Shown here piece by piece: positions 28,854 through 36,093 of a DNA stretch of 64,000 bases. Origin of the DNA: Bradyrhizobium sp. CIAT3101 (GTDB taxonomy: Bacteria > Pseudomonadota > Alphaproteobacteria > Rhizobiales > Xanthobacteraceae); contig NZ_CP121634.1 in NCBI RefSeq assembly GCF_029714945.1, positions 7,027,001 through 7,091,000 on the forward strand. Reading direction: 5' to 3'. Every line of letters starts with the position of its first letter. The first letter of the stretch is position 1. The notes under the pieces were generated by a model. That model made no database searches, had not been told where the DNA came from, and saw only the letters and a list, made by a program, of their open reading frames with translations. Both the position numbers and the translations under genes were made by a program.

Positions 28854-29660
28854 ATGGAGGAATTGCGATTCTTGACGGTCCCTGACTTCCCGCCAGCCTC
28901 TGCGGCACCGAAGTCGTCACGATCATTCGAGCCTCAACAGGTAACGAGGATAGCAGGTATGGGAGAGATCAATATCCCCCGCGATCAGCAAGATGCTCTC
29001 GCGGCGATCGATACCAACGAGCTGGACAGGCTTATCGACCAATCGGTCGACAGGGAGCAATTGGATCTGCATCGCCTCCCTCTCAGGAGCTGCGGACCCT
29101 ACATTGCGAGAAAGCTCCATTACTTCGAACAGGCGTTGACGGAACACCGCCAGGCCAAGGCCCCCGGAAAGCGCGCAAGAACAGCAGACGCCCTCCGACG
29201 CGCCGGTCATGACCTATCCTTCGCGGTCGACGCTATGAAGCGCCGAATGGAAACGGAACAAAAGGAAGGGCAGCTCTTCTACGTCGATGACCGGATCATG
29301 CCGCCTTACCATTTCGATAAGCGCCTGAGCGTCCGAGTAAGCTATCGGTGGCGCCGGACTGTTGATGACGAGTGGACGCTCGGCAGCATAATCTTCGTCC
29401 ATGACGTGGATCTACGTCCCGACTATACGATCCCCGTCCCCAAGCGGAAGCCGAGCGCTGCCAAACAGGAGCAGGATCGACAGACCAAGCTGTATCAAAC
29501 GTGGGAGCACCTGATGAGAGGAGCGCTCTACTCAGTGAGGGATTATTTCAGGGAAGGTGGTAACGGAGACACGATCCCAAAAACATTCCAGGCAACGGTC
29601 GATTCCCATACCCGCGACCTGAACAATTACAGCACTCAGTTCTGGCGCCAGCAACGTTGA
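28854..29660 (+). CDS. Hypothetical protein, 268 residues
   Basis: A coherent charged protein (VDREQLDLHRLPLRSCGPYI, GHDLSFAVDAMKRRMETE, MPPYHFDKRLSVRVSYRWRR, then VHDVDLRPDYTIPVPKRKPS). No domain I recognise. ATG 28959 (MGEINIPRDQQ) is an alternative start giving 233 residues and has a purine-rich site in front. No coiled coil, signal or membrane span. It is on the strand opposite the ICE genes around it. Confidence 0.6.
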   Translation: MEELRFLTVPDFPPASAAPKSSRSFEPQQVTRIAGMGEINIPRDQQDALAAIDTNELDRLIDQSVDREQLDLHRLPLRSCGPYIARKLHYFEQALTEHRQAKAPGKRARTADALRRAGHDLSFAVDAMKRRMETEQKEGQLFYVDDRIMPPYHFDKRLSVRVSYRWRRTVDDEWTLGSIIFVHDVDLRPDYTIPVPKRKPSAAKQEQDRQTKLYQTWEHLMRGALYSVRDYFREGGNGDTIPKTFQATVDSHTRDLNNYSTQFWRQQR

Positions 29661-29705
29661 ATTCTTCCGTCTATCCGGAGGATTGAAGGTAGAAGATGGC
29701 GGCGC

Positions 29706-30641
29706 CTAAGCGCCGCCCGTGCCAAATCGCCAGACCGGGATGCCGAGCTTCTTGGCTTTGTCGGCGAGGTTGTCCTGGATCCCGGTGCCCGGGAAGTGCA
29801 TCACGCCGATCGGCAGCACGTCGAGCATCGCATCGTTGCGCTTGAACGGCGCGGCCTTGTTGTGCTTGGTCCAGTCGGGCTTGAAGGCGATCTGCGGGAC
29901 CTTGCGATTATCTGCCCATTTGGCGGCGATCAGTTCGGCACCCTTCGGCGATCCGCCGTGTAGCAGAACCATGTCCGGATGCTTGGCGTGGACTTGGTCG
30001 AGTTTGTTCCAGATCAGCCGGTGATCGTTGAAGTCAAGGCCGCCTGTCAGCGCCACCTTCGGGCCTGCGGGCAAGAGCACCTGGTTGTCGACGCGCTTTT
30101 TCGCTGCCAGGAAGTCGCGGCTGTCGATCATCGCTGCCGTGAGATGACGGTGATTGACCTTCGATCCGTTCCGCGGACGCCACGCTGAATGGGTGTGGCG
30201 CTCGAAGTGCTCACCGGCCTGGTCGCGCATCAGCTCGAAGGCGCTGCGTCGCTCGATCAGCGTTTGGCCCTCTGCTGTCAGGCGCTCCAGCTCGACGGAT
30301 TTGACCTCGCTGCCGTCCTGCTCCCGCTGCGAGCGCTGCTGCGCCAGCTCGTTGTCGTCGAGCTCGCGCTCGATCCTGTCGATCGCACGATGGAAGACGT
30401 TCACCGTTGACCAGAGCAGGTCGTCGAGATCGGGCTCGAGACGGGTATCGGACAGTGCCACCACGAGGGCGTCGAAGACATCGGAGATGCTGCCGGCGAG
30501 GATTTGTGCTTCGGGAAGCGGCCGAGGATCGGGCTCATCGTGGAAGGGACGGTGGCCATAGAGCTGGAGCTCCTGCAGGACGTGGTCGGTCGGGGATGAG
30601 CTTTGCTCCGGTTCGAAATCATCATCGTGGTCGGTGGTCAT
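29706..30641 (-). CDS. DUF2493 (SLOG-type) ICE protein
   Basis: A 311-residue protein. The first half is a helical domain (VNVFHRAIDRIERELDDNEL). The C-terminal DUF2493/YspA-like domain reads KVALTGGLDFNDHRLIWNKL, VLLHGGSPKGAELIAAKWAD and VMHFPGTGIQDNLADKAKKL. The GG...HGG pattern is a Rossmann-like nucleotide or ligand-binding site of the SLOG superfamily. It is a regular member of rhizobial ICE accessory modules beside toprim, ParB and DUF932 genes. Exact role unknown. Confidence 0.85.
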   Translation of the reverse strand: MTTDHDDDFEPEQSSSPTDHVLQELQLYGHRPFHDEPDPRPLPEAQILAGSISDVFDALVVALSDTRLEPDLDDLLWSTVNVFHRAIDRIERELDDNELAQQRSQREQDGSEVKSVELERLTAEGQTLIERRSAFELMRDQAGEHFERHTHSAWRPRNGSKVNHRHLTAAMIDSRDFLAAKKRVDNQVLLPAGPKVALTGGLDFNDHRLIWNKLDQVHAKHPDMVLLHGGSPKGAELIAAKWADNRKVPQIAFKPDWTKHNKAAPFKRNDAMLDVLPIGVMHFPGTGIQDNLADKAKKLGIPVWRFGTGGA

Positions 30642-30700
30642 TGCGGCTTTCCTTCGCCGGATCGACCGCGCCCATCGCGGCCTTCATGGCGACGAAAGCG
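30642..30700 (-). promoter_or_regulatory. Possible diverged two-stem leader upstream of DUF2493
   Basis: In transcript sense, an inner 7-bp stem (30676-30682 with 30664-30670, loop AUGGG) lies inside an outer pairing of two 5-bp blocks (30688-30692 with 30654-30658, and 30694-30698 with 30647-30651). The Shine-Dalgarno-like aagga sits in the outer stem. The design resembles the ParB/DUF932 leaders but the sequence does not, so this one is less certain. Confidence 0.35.
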
Positions 30701-30967
30701 GCGGGCGGAACGGACTTGCACCCGCAGCGGAGCGAAGGGCCGAAGCAGAGCGGAGGACCGAAGGGGGCCGACTATTTTGTCTGGCGATGTAAAGGCGGCT
30801 CCGCCGCCGACGGAAAATAGTCGGCCCCCGAGGTTGCCGGTCCGGGCCGCTTGCCGCCCGATCGCCCTCTTAAGAAGGCCGTGGGAGCGGTCCTCTCCGG
30901 CGCCGAGGGAAACAGGACCGCCCGCCTGGGGATAATGAAGCGGCAGCGCGGCCTTTCCCCGTTCCGG
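30701..30967. other. GC-rich intergenic region
   Basis: Between the toprim stop and the DUF2493 leader. It contains an imperfect GC-rich palindromic stretch around 30770-30835 (gggggccgac...gtcggccccc), which could be a long hairpin with arms about 45 bases apart. No gene seen. Confidence 0.45.
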
Positions 30968-32020
30968 CTATGCCGCCAGCTCCATGAACCGGGCGGCATC
31001 CTGCGCCGCGATCTGCACCCGGCTCGCGGACCGAAGCGCGTCGATCCCGAGAAGGTGGAGATCCTCGTTGAAGTCGCCAAACCGTGGCGAGATCACGATC
31101 GCCTCGATCCCGGCCACCTGCGCCCGGTCGATCAACGTGGCCATCGCGCTGTCGCCCGCGGGATCGTCGTCGCGGGCGATGTAGAGCCGGCGAAGCGTGT
31201 CCGGGAACAGGATTGCGGCGAGATGCGCTGCCGAGAGCGCCGCGACCATTGGCATGCTGGGCAGAACGCACCGAAGCGACAACATCGTCTCGATACCCTC
31301 GCCGGCCGCCATCACCTCGCCCGCCACGCCAAATCGAACTGCGTGACCGAGAAGGTCGCCCATGGCCCGTCTCGGCGTATCGATCGGCGCCTTGCCGAAC
31401 GTCGTCTCGTTGAAGCCATCCGGGTCGAGCCAGGTGCGATGCGCCCCGGTCAGGTGGCCCGAAAGATCGGTGACGGCGGCGATCATCGCCGGCCAGGTCT
31501 CGGTTGGGCTATGGTCATCAGGTCGATAGTAGCACCCCGGATGAAAGCGGAGGCTTCCGATTCCGTGCAAAGCCGCAATGCCGCGGTTACGGAGATACGC
31601 TTCCACGAGTGTGCGTTCGATCGGCTGCGACATGGCGAAGAGCCGACGTGCTGCCTCCGGCGAACCAGATGGTGCGCCGGGCTGTCGCGATTCGGTGCGA
31701 TCGGGCTCAGGCTCGGGATGGGGCAGGCTGAGGAAGGAGCGCGCCTCGTCGGCGACGTCCTTGAACTTGACCAGGCCGCAACTCTCGCGGATCACATCGA
31801 GCAAATCGCCGTGCTCGCCTGATTGTGCGTCCCGCCATTTTCCCGCTGGCCCCCTCACCGACTCTTTGAGCCGCACGAACATTGAGCGGCCAGGCGTGTT
31901 GCGGGCGTCGCCTACGAGCCAATAGCTACCTTGGCGTCGGCCAGCAGAGAGGTAGCGACGGCACACGGCCTCAGCCTGCTGACCAAGGCGTTGCGCGAGA
32001 TCGTGCGAGCTATTCGCCAT
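30968..32020 (-). CDS. Toprim-domain primase-like protein (DUF7146 type)
   Basis: A 350-residue protein. The N-terminal part carries the CHC2-like/DUF7146 region (WLVGDARNTPGRSMFVRLKE, GKWRDAQSGEHGDLLDVIRE). The C-terminal toprim domain has the glutamate in VMAAGEGIETMLSLR and the DxD-like motif in LYIARDDDPAGDSAM. Toprim proteins of this class on ICEs and plasmids are thought to act in DNA priming during transfer or replication. It lies 60 bases downstream of ParB, behind a terminator hairpin, in the same direction. Confidence 0.85.
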   Translation of the reverse strand: MANSSHDLAQRLGQQAEAVCRRYLSAGRRQGSYWLVGDARNTPGRSMFVRLKESVRGPAGKWRDAQSGEHGDLLDVIRESCGLVKFKDVADEARSFLSLPHPEPEPDRTESRQPGAPSGSPEAARRLFAMSQPIERTLVEAYLRNRGIAALHGIGSLRFHPGCYYRPDDHSPTETWPAMIAAVTDLSGHLTGAHRTWLDPDGFNETTFGKAPIDTPRRAMGDLLGHAVRFGVAGEVMAAGEGIETMLSLRCVLPSMPMVAALSAAHLAAILFPDTLRRLYIARDDDPAGDSAMATLIDRAQVAGIEAIVISPRFGDFNEDLHLLGIDALRSASRVQIAAQDAARFMELAA

Positions 32021-32028
32021 GATCGTCC

Positions 32029-32064
32029 TCGAAAAGAAAAGGCCCGCCGTCGCCAGCGGGCCTT
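32029..32064 (-). terminator. Rho-independent terminator between ParB and toprim
   Basis: Transcript sense: perfect 9-bp stem (aaggcccgc / gcgggcctt, 32039-32047 with 32056-32064), 8-base loop, then ttttctttt. It lies in the 59-base gap between the ParB stop and the toprim start, so it should reduce read-through from ParB into toprim. Confidence 0.8.
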
Positions 32065-32079
32065 GTTGCTCTCGACAGC

Positions 32080-34167
32080 TTATTCGGCCGCCATGATCTG
32101 CTCACCGGCGTCGTTATTGTGAGTAGCCGGCTCTTCTTCGTCTTCCAGTTTGTTTTCGCTGGACTTCTCTGGAGTTTCCTCGATCGCAGATTCGGGTGTT
32201 TGCTCCTCTCCGGCGGTTTGGCCCGGCGTGCGCAGCGGTTCGGGCAGCCAGGCCGTGTCGGCGAGGAGCGTCTCCGCTTCGGCCGCCATGTCGCCTTTCT
32301 TCATATGCTCGATGCGATCGGCGGCGCGCTGGCCTTTCGCCTGTGCTACCGCCTGCAGGATGCGAGCCTTCGTCACCCGACCGAGGAAATTGTCGACAGT
32401 CGGCTTCCATCCGGCTGCCGCCATGTCGAGATCGACCGCCTGCGCAACACGATCGGCATGGGCAAACGCCCGTGGCCGGCGATTCCACGGCTCGTACACG
32501 GCATTGACCGAGAGGCTGACAATGTGGGCGAACAGGCCTGCCTGACTGTCACCGTCCCATTCCTGGAGCGCGTCCCAGAGGCCGGCCGACTCCTTCGGAA
32601 GGACCTTCGCCCAGCTCTCGTGCCGAGCGCGGATGGCCTCGGCCGATGCGCTGTCGTTCAACCCTGGTGCCTGCGAGCCGAAGCTGACGCTCTTCAAGTC
32701 AAGCTTGAGACAGCTATCCGAGCCATAGCGATAGAAGGTCTTGAGCGTAAGGACATGCAAGGCCGCGAGGAAGGCGACGTCCGGCCGCTCGCCCAGCGCG
32801 TGGCGAAGGCCGAGCGTGCGGTGCGAGGTCAGTTCGGTCATCAGCCGGTCGGAGATAGGCGAAAGGCCCTCGTCCTCGTCCGGCTCGCCAGCAGGCACGG
32901 CCGCCACGACGGCCTCGCCGCCGTCGTTGGTTGCGGCCACCGCTCGTTCGGCTTCACCGTCGGCAGGATGGGGCTCTGGCTCCGCCGGCAGCTCGTCCTC
33001 GGGCCGGACGTAGCCGCGCTCGACACGAAGCTGGCCGTTGGCATCGATGCTGACGAACGCGCCAGCGCGCGCGATTTCTTCCGGGTCGAACACGACGGGA
33101 CGGTTCTCGAAGCCCTCCAGTGCCGTTTCCAACTCCGACAGGCGTTCGTCGACTTTGCTGGGCAGTTCGTCGGCGTCGGCGTATTCCTCGGATAGCCGAT
33201 TGAACTCCGCCTGCAACGCGTCGCGGGTCGTCTCCTCCTCCGCCGTGAGCGCGACGGCCTCGCCGCGAAGCTGGCGCAGACCGAACACATGGCCGTAGGC
33301 AAAGTCCGGCGCGACCTCGATCCATTTCCAGTTTTCTGCGGCGATCGTTTGGGCCTCCGTCTTTAGCTTGTCGGCCACCATCTGCTCGATGAGCGCGACG
33401 TCCTGCAACCAGCCGCCATCGTCACCCTGGAACAGGTCGCGCAACACCGTACCGCCGGCCGCGACGTAAGCGTCCACTCCGATGAACTGCGCCCGCTTAT
33501 CCGAGGCGCGCACGGCGCCCTCGGTCAGCATCCGTCGGATGACGTAGGGCTGCTTCTCGTGGGACGCCTTCAGCCGCTCAAACACCTGCTCCTGAAGTTC
33601 GTGGTCACCGGAAACGGTGAAGGCCATGACCTGGTCTAGGCTCAATCCATCCTCGGAGTAGACGTCGAGCAGCGCCGGCGAGACCGATGCCAGCTTCAGG
33701 CGCTGCTTCACCACATTGACGGAAACGAAGAAGGCGGCGGCGATCTCCTCCTCAGATTGCCCCTTCTGGCGGAGCGCCAGGAAGCTTCGGAATTGGTCGA
33801 GGGCATGAAGCGGTGCACGCTGGACGTTTTCGGCGAGCGAGTCCTCTTCGGCGATACCGCTGTCGCGTATCACACAGGGCACGGGCGCGGTCTTGGCGAG
33901 ACGCTTCTGCTTCACGAGCAGCTCGAGCGCGCGATAGCGCCGCCCACCGGCCGGGATTTCGAACATGCCGGTCGCAGCTCCATCGGCGTCAAGGACGGCT
34001 CGCACGCTGAGGCCTTGCAGCAGGCCGCGGCGGGCGATGTCTTCGGCCAGTTCCTCGATCGAGACGTTGGCCTTGACGCGCCGGACGTTCGACTGGCTGA
34101 GCACGAGCTTGTTAAAGGGAATGTCGCGCGAGGGCGAGAGAGTGATCTTCTGAACAGCGGTCGCCAT
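32080..34167 (-). CDS. Large ParB/RepB-family protein of ICE
   Basis: A 695-residue protein. The ParB N-terminal nuclease-like domain is MATAVQKITLSPSRDIPFNK, IPAGGRRYRALELLVKQK and AEENVQ-type motif DSLAENVQRAPLHALDQF. The HTH follows (SEEEIAAAFFVSVNVVKQRL, LASVSPALLDVYSEDG). The long C-terminal region contains a coiled acidic segment (RDALQAEFNRLSEEYADADE) and ends in a Glu-rich tail. ParB-like proteins bind CTP and DNA and act in partition or ICE maintenance. A structured leader lies upstream, and a decayed paralogue is at 21240-22820. Confidence 0.9.
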   Translation of the reverse strand: MATAVQKITLSPSRDIPFNKLVLSQSNVRRVKANVSIEELAEDIARRGLLQGLSVRAVLDADGAATGMFEIPAGGRRYRALELLVKQKRLAKTAPVPCVIRDSGIAEEDSLAENVQRAPLHALDQFRSFLALRQKGQSEEEIAAAFFVSVNVVKQRLKLASVSPALLDVYSEDGLSLDQVMAFTVSGDHELQEQVFERLKASHEKQPYVIRRMLTEGAVRASDKRAQFIGVDAYVAAGGTVLRDLFQGDDGGWLQDVALIEQMVADKLKTEAQTIAAENWKWIEVAPDFAYGHVFGLRQLRGEAVALTAEEETTRDALQAEFNRLSEEYADADELPSKVDERLSELETALEGFENRPVVFDPEEIARAGAFVSIDANGQLRVERGYVRPEDELPAEPEPHPADGEAERAVAATNDGGEAVVAAVPAGEPDEDEGLSPISDRLMTELTSHRTLGLRHALGERPDVAFLAALHVLTLKTFYRYGSDSCLKLDLKSVSFGSQAPGLNDSASAEAIRARHESWAKVLPKESAGLWDALQEWDGDSQAGLFAHIVSLSVNAVYEPWNRRPRAFAHADRVAQAVDLDMAAAGWKPTVDNFLGRVTKARILQAVAQAKGQRAADRIEHMKKGDMAAEAETLLADTAWLPEPLRTPGQTAGEEQTPESAIEETPEKSSENKLEDEEEPATHNNDAGEQIMAAE

Positions 34168-34245
34168 AGGAAATACTCCGTAACGAGCGCCGAGAGCCTT
34201 TCTCTCGGCCTGAACTCGTCACGAAGCGCAGCGCCGCCCTCTACC
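34168..34245 (-). promoter_or_regulatory. Two-stem RNA leader upstream of ParB
   Basis: Transcript sense: outer 9-bp stem (34179-34187 with 34215-34223, one G-U), inner perfect 8-bp stem (34189-34196 with 34202-34209), loop AAAGG. The outer stem runs into the GGAG ribosome binding site, 12 bases from the ATG. Upstream is gagaggtagaggg, a variant of the purine motif in the two sister leaders. Confidence 0.7.
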
Positions 34246-34338
34246 TCTCAAGGGCAGCGCCGCGAAGTCGGCAATCAGGAAAGACGGAAAGGCACGAAGC
34301 CGGAGACACGCCGTTCCGCGTCTCCGGCTTTCCGGGAG

Positions 34339-35535
34339 TCAGGCTGCCCGGTCGAGCAGCTTCTTCGCACGCGCCTCCAGGTCAAGCCGTGCGTCCTGAT
34401 GGGTCTTGTCCCGCGCGACCGCAGTGATGCCTTGCACGAAATCGAATACGCTCTCGGGCTTGCGGCCTTCCTCGGTCAGCACCGTCTCGATGATCTTCGC
34501 CGTCTCGGTCTTGGAGAAGCCGCGCTTGCGCAGGAAGTCACTGCGGTCCTCATCGGTCCGGGCGACGATCCGCTCCCGCGCCGCCTTGATGCCGTTGACG
34601 AACGGGACGGCTGAGGAGTTGGCGAATCGGGTCAGCGCCGGCGCCGCTTCGTGCGCGAAGCGCGAGGCGGCGTATTTGGAGTGGCGGATGGTAATCTCCT
34701 CGAAATCCTCCACGCCCCACAAATTCCGATTCTGGCAAACGGCACGGAGATAGAAGCTCGCCATGCCGAGCGTCTTGGCACCCACCTCCGAATTCCAGCA
34801 GTAGAATCCGCGAAAATAGAGGTCGGGTGAACCGTCGGCCAATCGGCCGGCCTCGATCGGGTTGAGGTCGTCGACCAGGAAGAGGAAGACGTCGCGGTCG
34901 GACGCGTAGAGCGTCGTCGTATCCTTGGTGATGTCAACATGCGGATGATAAACACCAGTTGTCCAATCGAGTACGCCCGGGGTCTTCCAGCGCGTCTCGC
35001 CAGTGCCATTGCCGGCGATACGCTGAACGGCCGCCACGAGTTCATGATCAAAGATCCGCCCGTATTCGGGCCCCGTAACTGCGCGAAGCTCGACGCGACC
35101 ATCTTCGATCTCCAGCGTCTTGACCTGCTCGCCTCGATGCGAGCTGAGGCCAAATTGGAGGTTGATGCCAGCGAGCGGCGCTGGAAGCTGACGGAGGTAG
35201 GCCGCCGGCGCTCCAACCAAACTGGCAAGCTGGCCGAAGCTCCAGTGGGTCGGTGCGATCGGCATGTCGGCACCAGGTAGGATCAGCGCCAGACGCTCCG
35301 CATCATCGCGGCTTGCCTGCACCCGGATCGCCGCGCTTTCCACAGTTCGGGTACGGCTACGTTCGGTCCGTCCGTGCACGGCGGCGTGGAGATCGGACAG
35401 GGATAGGTAGCGCTCGTCTGCCGGGCGCGAGAACCACTCCGACGACACGCGGCCGACTCGCTGGCCGCGGCTCACGTCCACCTTGTAACCGCCGACACGC
35501 TCGCGGGCGGCATCCAGAACTTCCACATGGGTCAT
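34339..35535 (-). CDS. DUF932 protein of ICE
   Basis: A 398-residue DUF932 protein: WSFGQLASLVGAPAAYLRQL, VTGPEYGRIFDHELVAAVQR, TTLYASDRDVFLFLVDDLNP, YFRGFYCWNSEVGAKTLGM and IRHSKYAASRFAHEAAPAL. DUF932 genes are frequent on plasmids, phages and ICEs, often as partners of ParB-like and toprim genes. The biochemical role is unsettled. It is the first gene of the minus-strand module DUF932-ParB-toprim-DUF2493. Confidence 0.9.
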   Translation of the reverse strand: MTHVEVLDAARERVGGYKVDVSRGQRVGRVSSEWFSRPADERYLSLSDLHAAVHGRTERSRTRTVESAAIRVQASRDDAERLALILPGADMPIAPTHWSFGQLASLVGAPAAYLRQLPAPLAGINLQFGLSSHRGEQVKTLEIEDGRVELRAVTGPEYGRIFDHELVAAVQRIAGNGTGETRWKTPGVLDWTTGVYHPHVDITKDTTTLYASDRDVFLFLVDDLNPIEAGRLADGSPDLYFRGFYCWNSEVGAKTLGMASFYLRAVCQNRNLWGVEDFEEITIRHSKYAASRFAHEAAPALTRFANSSAVPFVNGIKAARERIVARTDEDRSDFLRKRGFSKTETAKIIETVLTEEGRKPESVFDFVQGITAVARDKTHQDARLDLEARAKKLLDRAA

Positions 35536-35620
35536 AGCGGCTCTCCATGACGGGTGCCGGAGGCCTGTCCTCCAGTCTTCAACCCATCACGGCGAAGCCG
35601 ATCCGTCCTCTCACTCTAAA
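35536..35620 (-). promoter_or_regulatory. Two-stem RNA leader upstream of DUF932
   Basis: Transcript sense: outer 11-bp stem (35545-35555 with 35582-35592, two G-U pairs), inner 7-bp stem (35557-35563 with 35569-35575), loop ACAGG. The outer stem ends at GGAG, 10 bases from the ATG. The 11-mer agagtgagagg (35607-35617) is identical to that in the leader at 22892-22902. Stem sequences differ from the other two leaders while pairing is kept. Confidence 0.7.
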
Positions 35621-35772
35621 AGGGGGACATGAGAGAAGGGGGCGGCCGAGCCCTGGGGTTGGCCGCAGGGGGAAGAGGCGCCCCCCTTAGGGCTGGATTT
35701 CTGGAACCTACATCCGGTCCGGCCAGCGCCAGGCATAAACAACGACTTGCCGTCGCACGTGAAACTATAGTA

Positions 35773-35793
35773 ACTCTGTCACTGTGACAGAGT
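35773..35793. promoter_or_regulatory. 21-bp perfect palindrome, likely operator
   Basis: actctgtcac t gtgacagagt: 10-bp arms with one central base, 12 bases upstream of GTG 35806. It fits an operator bound by a dimeric HTH protein, most simply the first gene of the unit it precedes. A ctatag at 35765-35770 could be part of the -10 element. Confidence 0.7.
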
Positions 35794-35805
35794 GATAGGA
35801 CGATC

Positions 35806-36093
35806 GTGAACCAGTCAACCGCAGTCAGGCGGATCGCGCAGGAACTCAACGACGGCGAAGCCAGTGGCCGCAGTGCCCGGCTCGCGAGGTTGACGAGCTC
35901 GAGCATGGCCACAGTCCGATCTTGGGGCGCGGCTGGAACGAGCGAAGGGCGGAAACGAGCGATGAGCCCGACGGCTCGAAGGCTGCTTTTCCTCCTGCTT
36001 GCGCTTCACCGATCCGGTCACGACCTGGATCGGTTGCGCACCGAGGCACGGCGCCTGGAGAACGAGTTTCTGGAAGAGGACGATGATGACTAG
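35806..36093 (+). CDS. Small HTH-like regulator or adaptor of caspase unit
   Basis: Ninety-five residues. A helix-turn-helix pattern is visible at about residues 20-60 (GRSARLARLTSSSMATVRSW, later RKRAMSPTARRLLFLLLALH), followed by a basic-acidic helix and an acidic end (ENEFLEEDDDD). GTG start behind agga. The last codons overlap the start of the caspase gene (ATGATGACTAG), implying translational coupling. It is probably the repressor that binds the palindrome upstream, or an inhibitor of the protease. Neither can be shown from sequence alone. Confidence 0.7.
   Translation: MNQSTAVRRIAQELNDGEASGRSARLARLTSSSMATVRSWGAAGTSEGRKRAMSPTARRLLFLLLALHRSGHDLDRLRTEARRLENEFLEEDDDD

Noticed and set aside
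32119..33195. 358-codon plus-strand open frame
   Set aside because: Antisense to the ParB-family gene; no independent motif or ribosome binding site.
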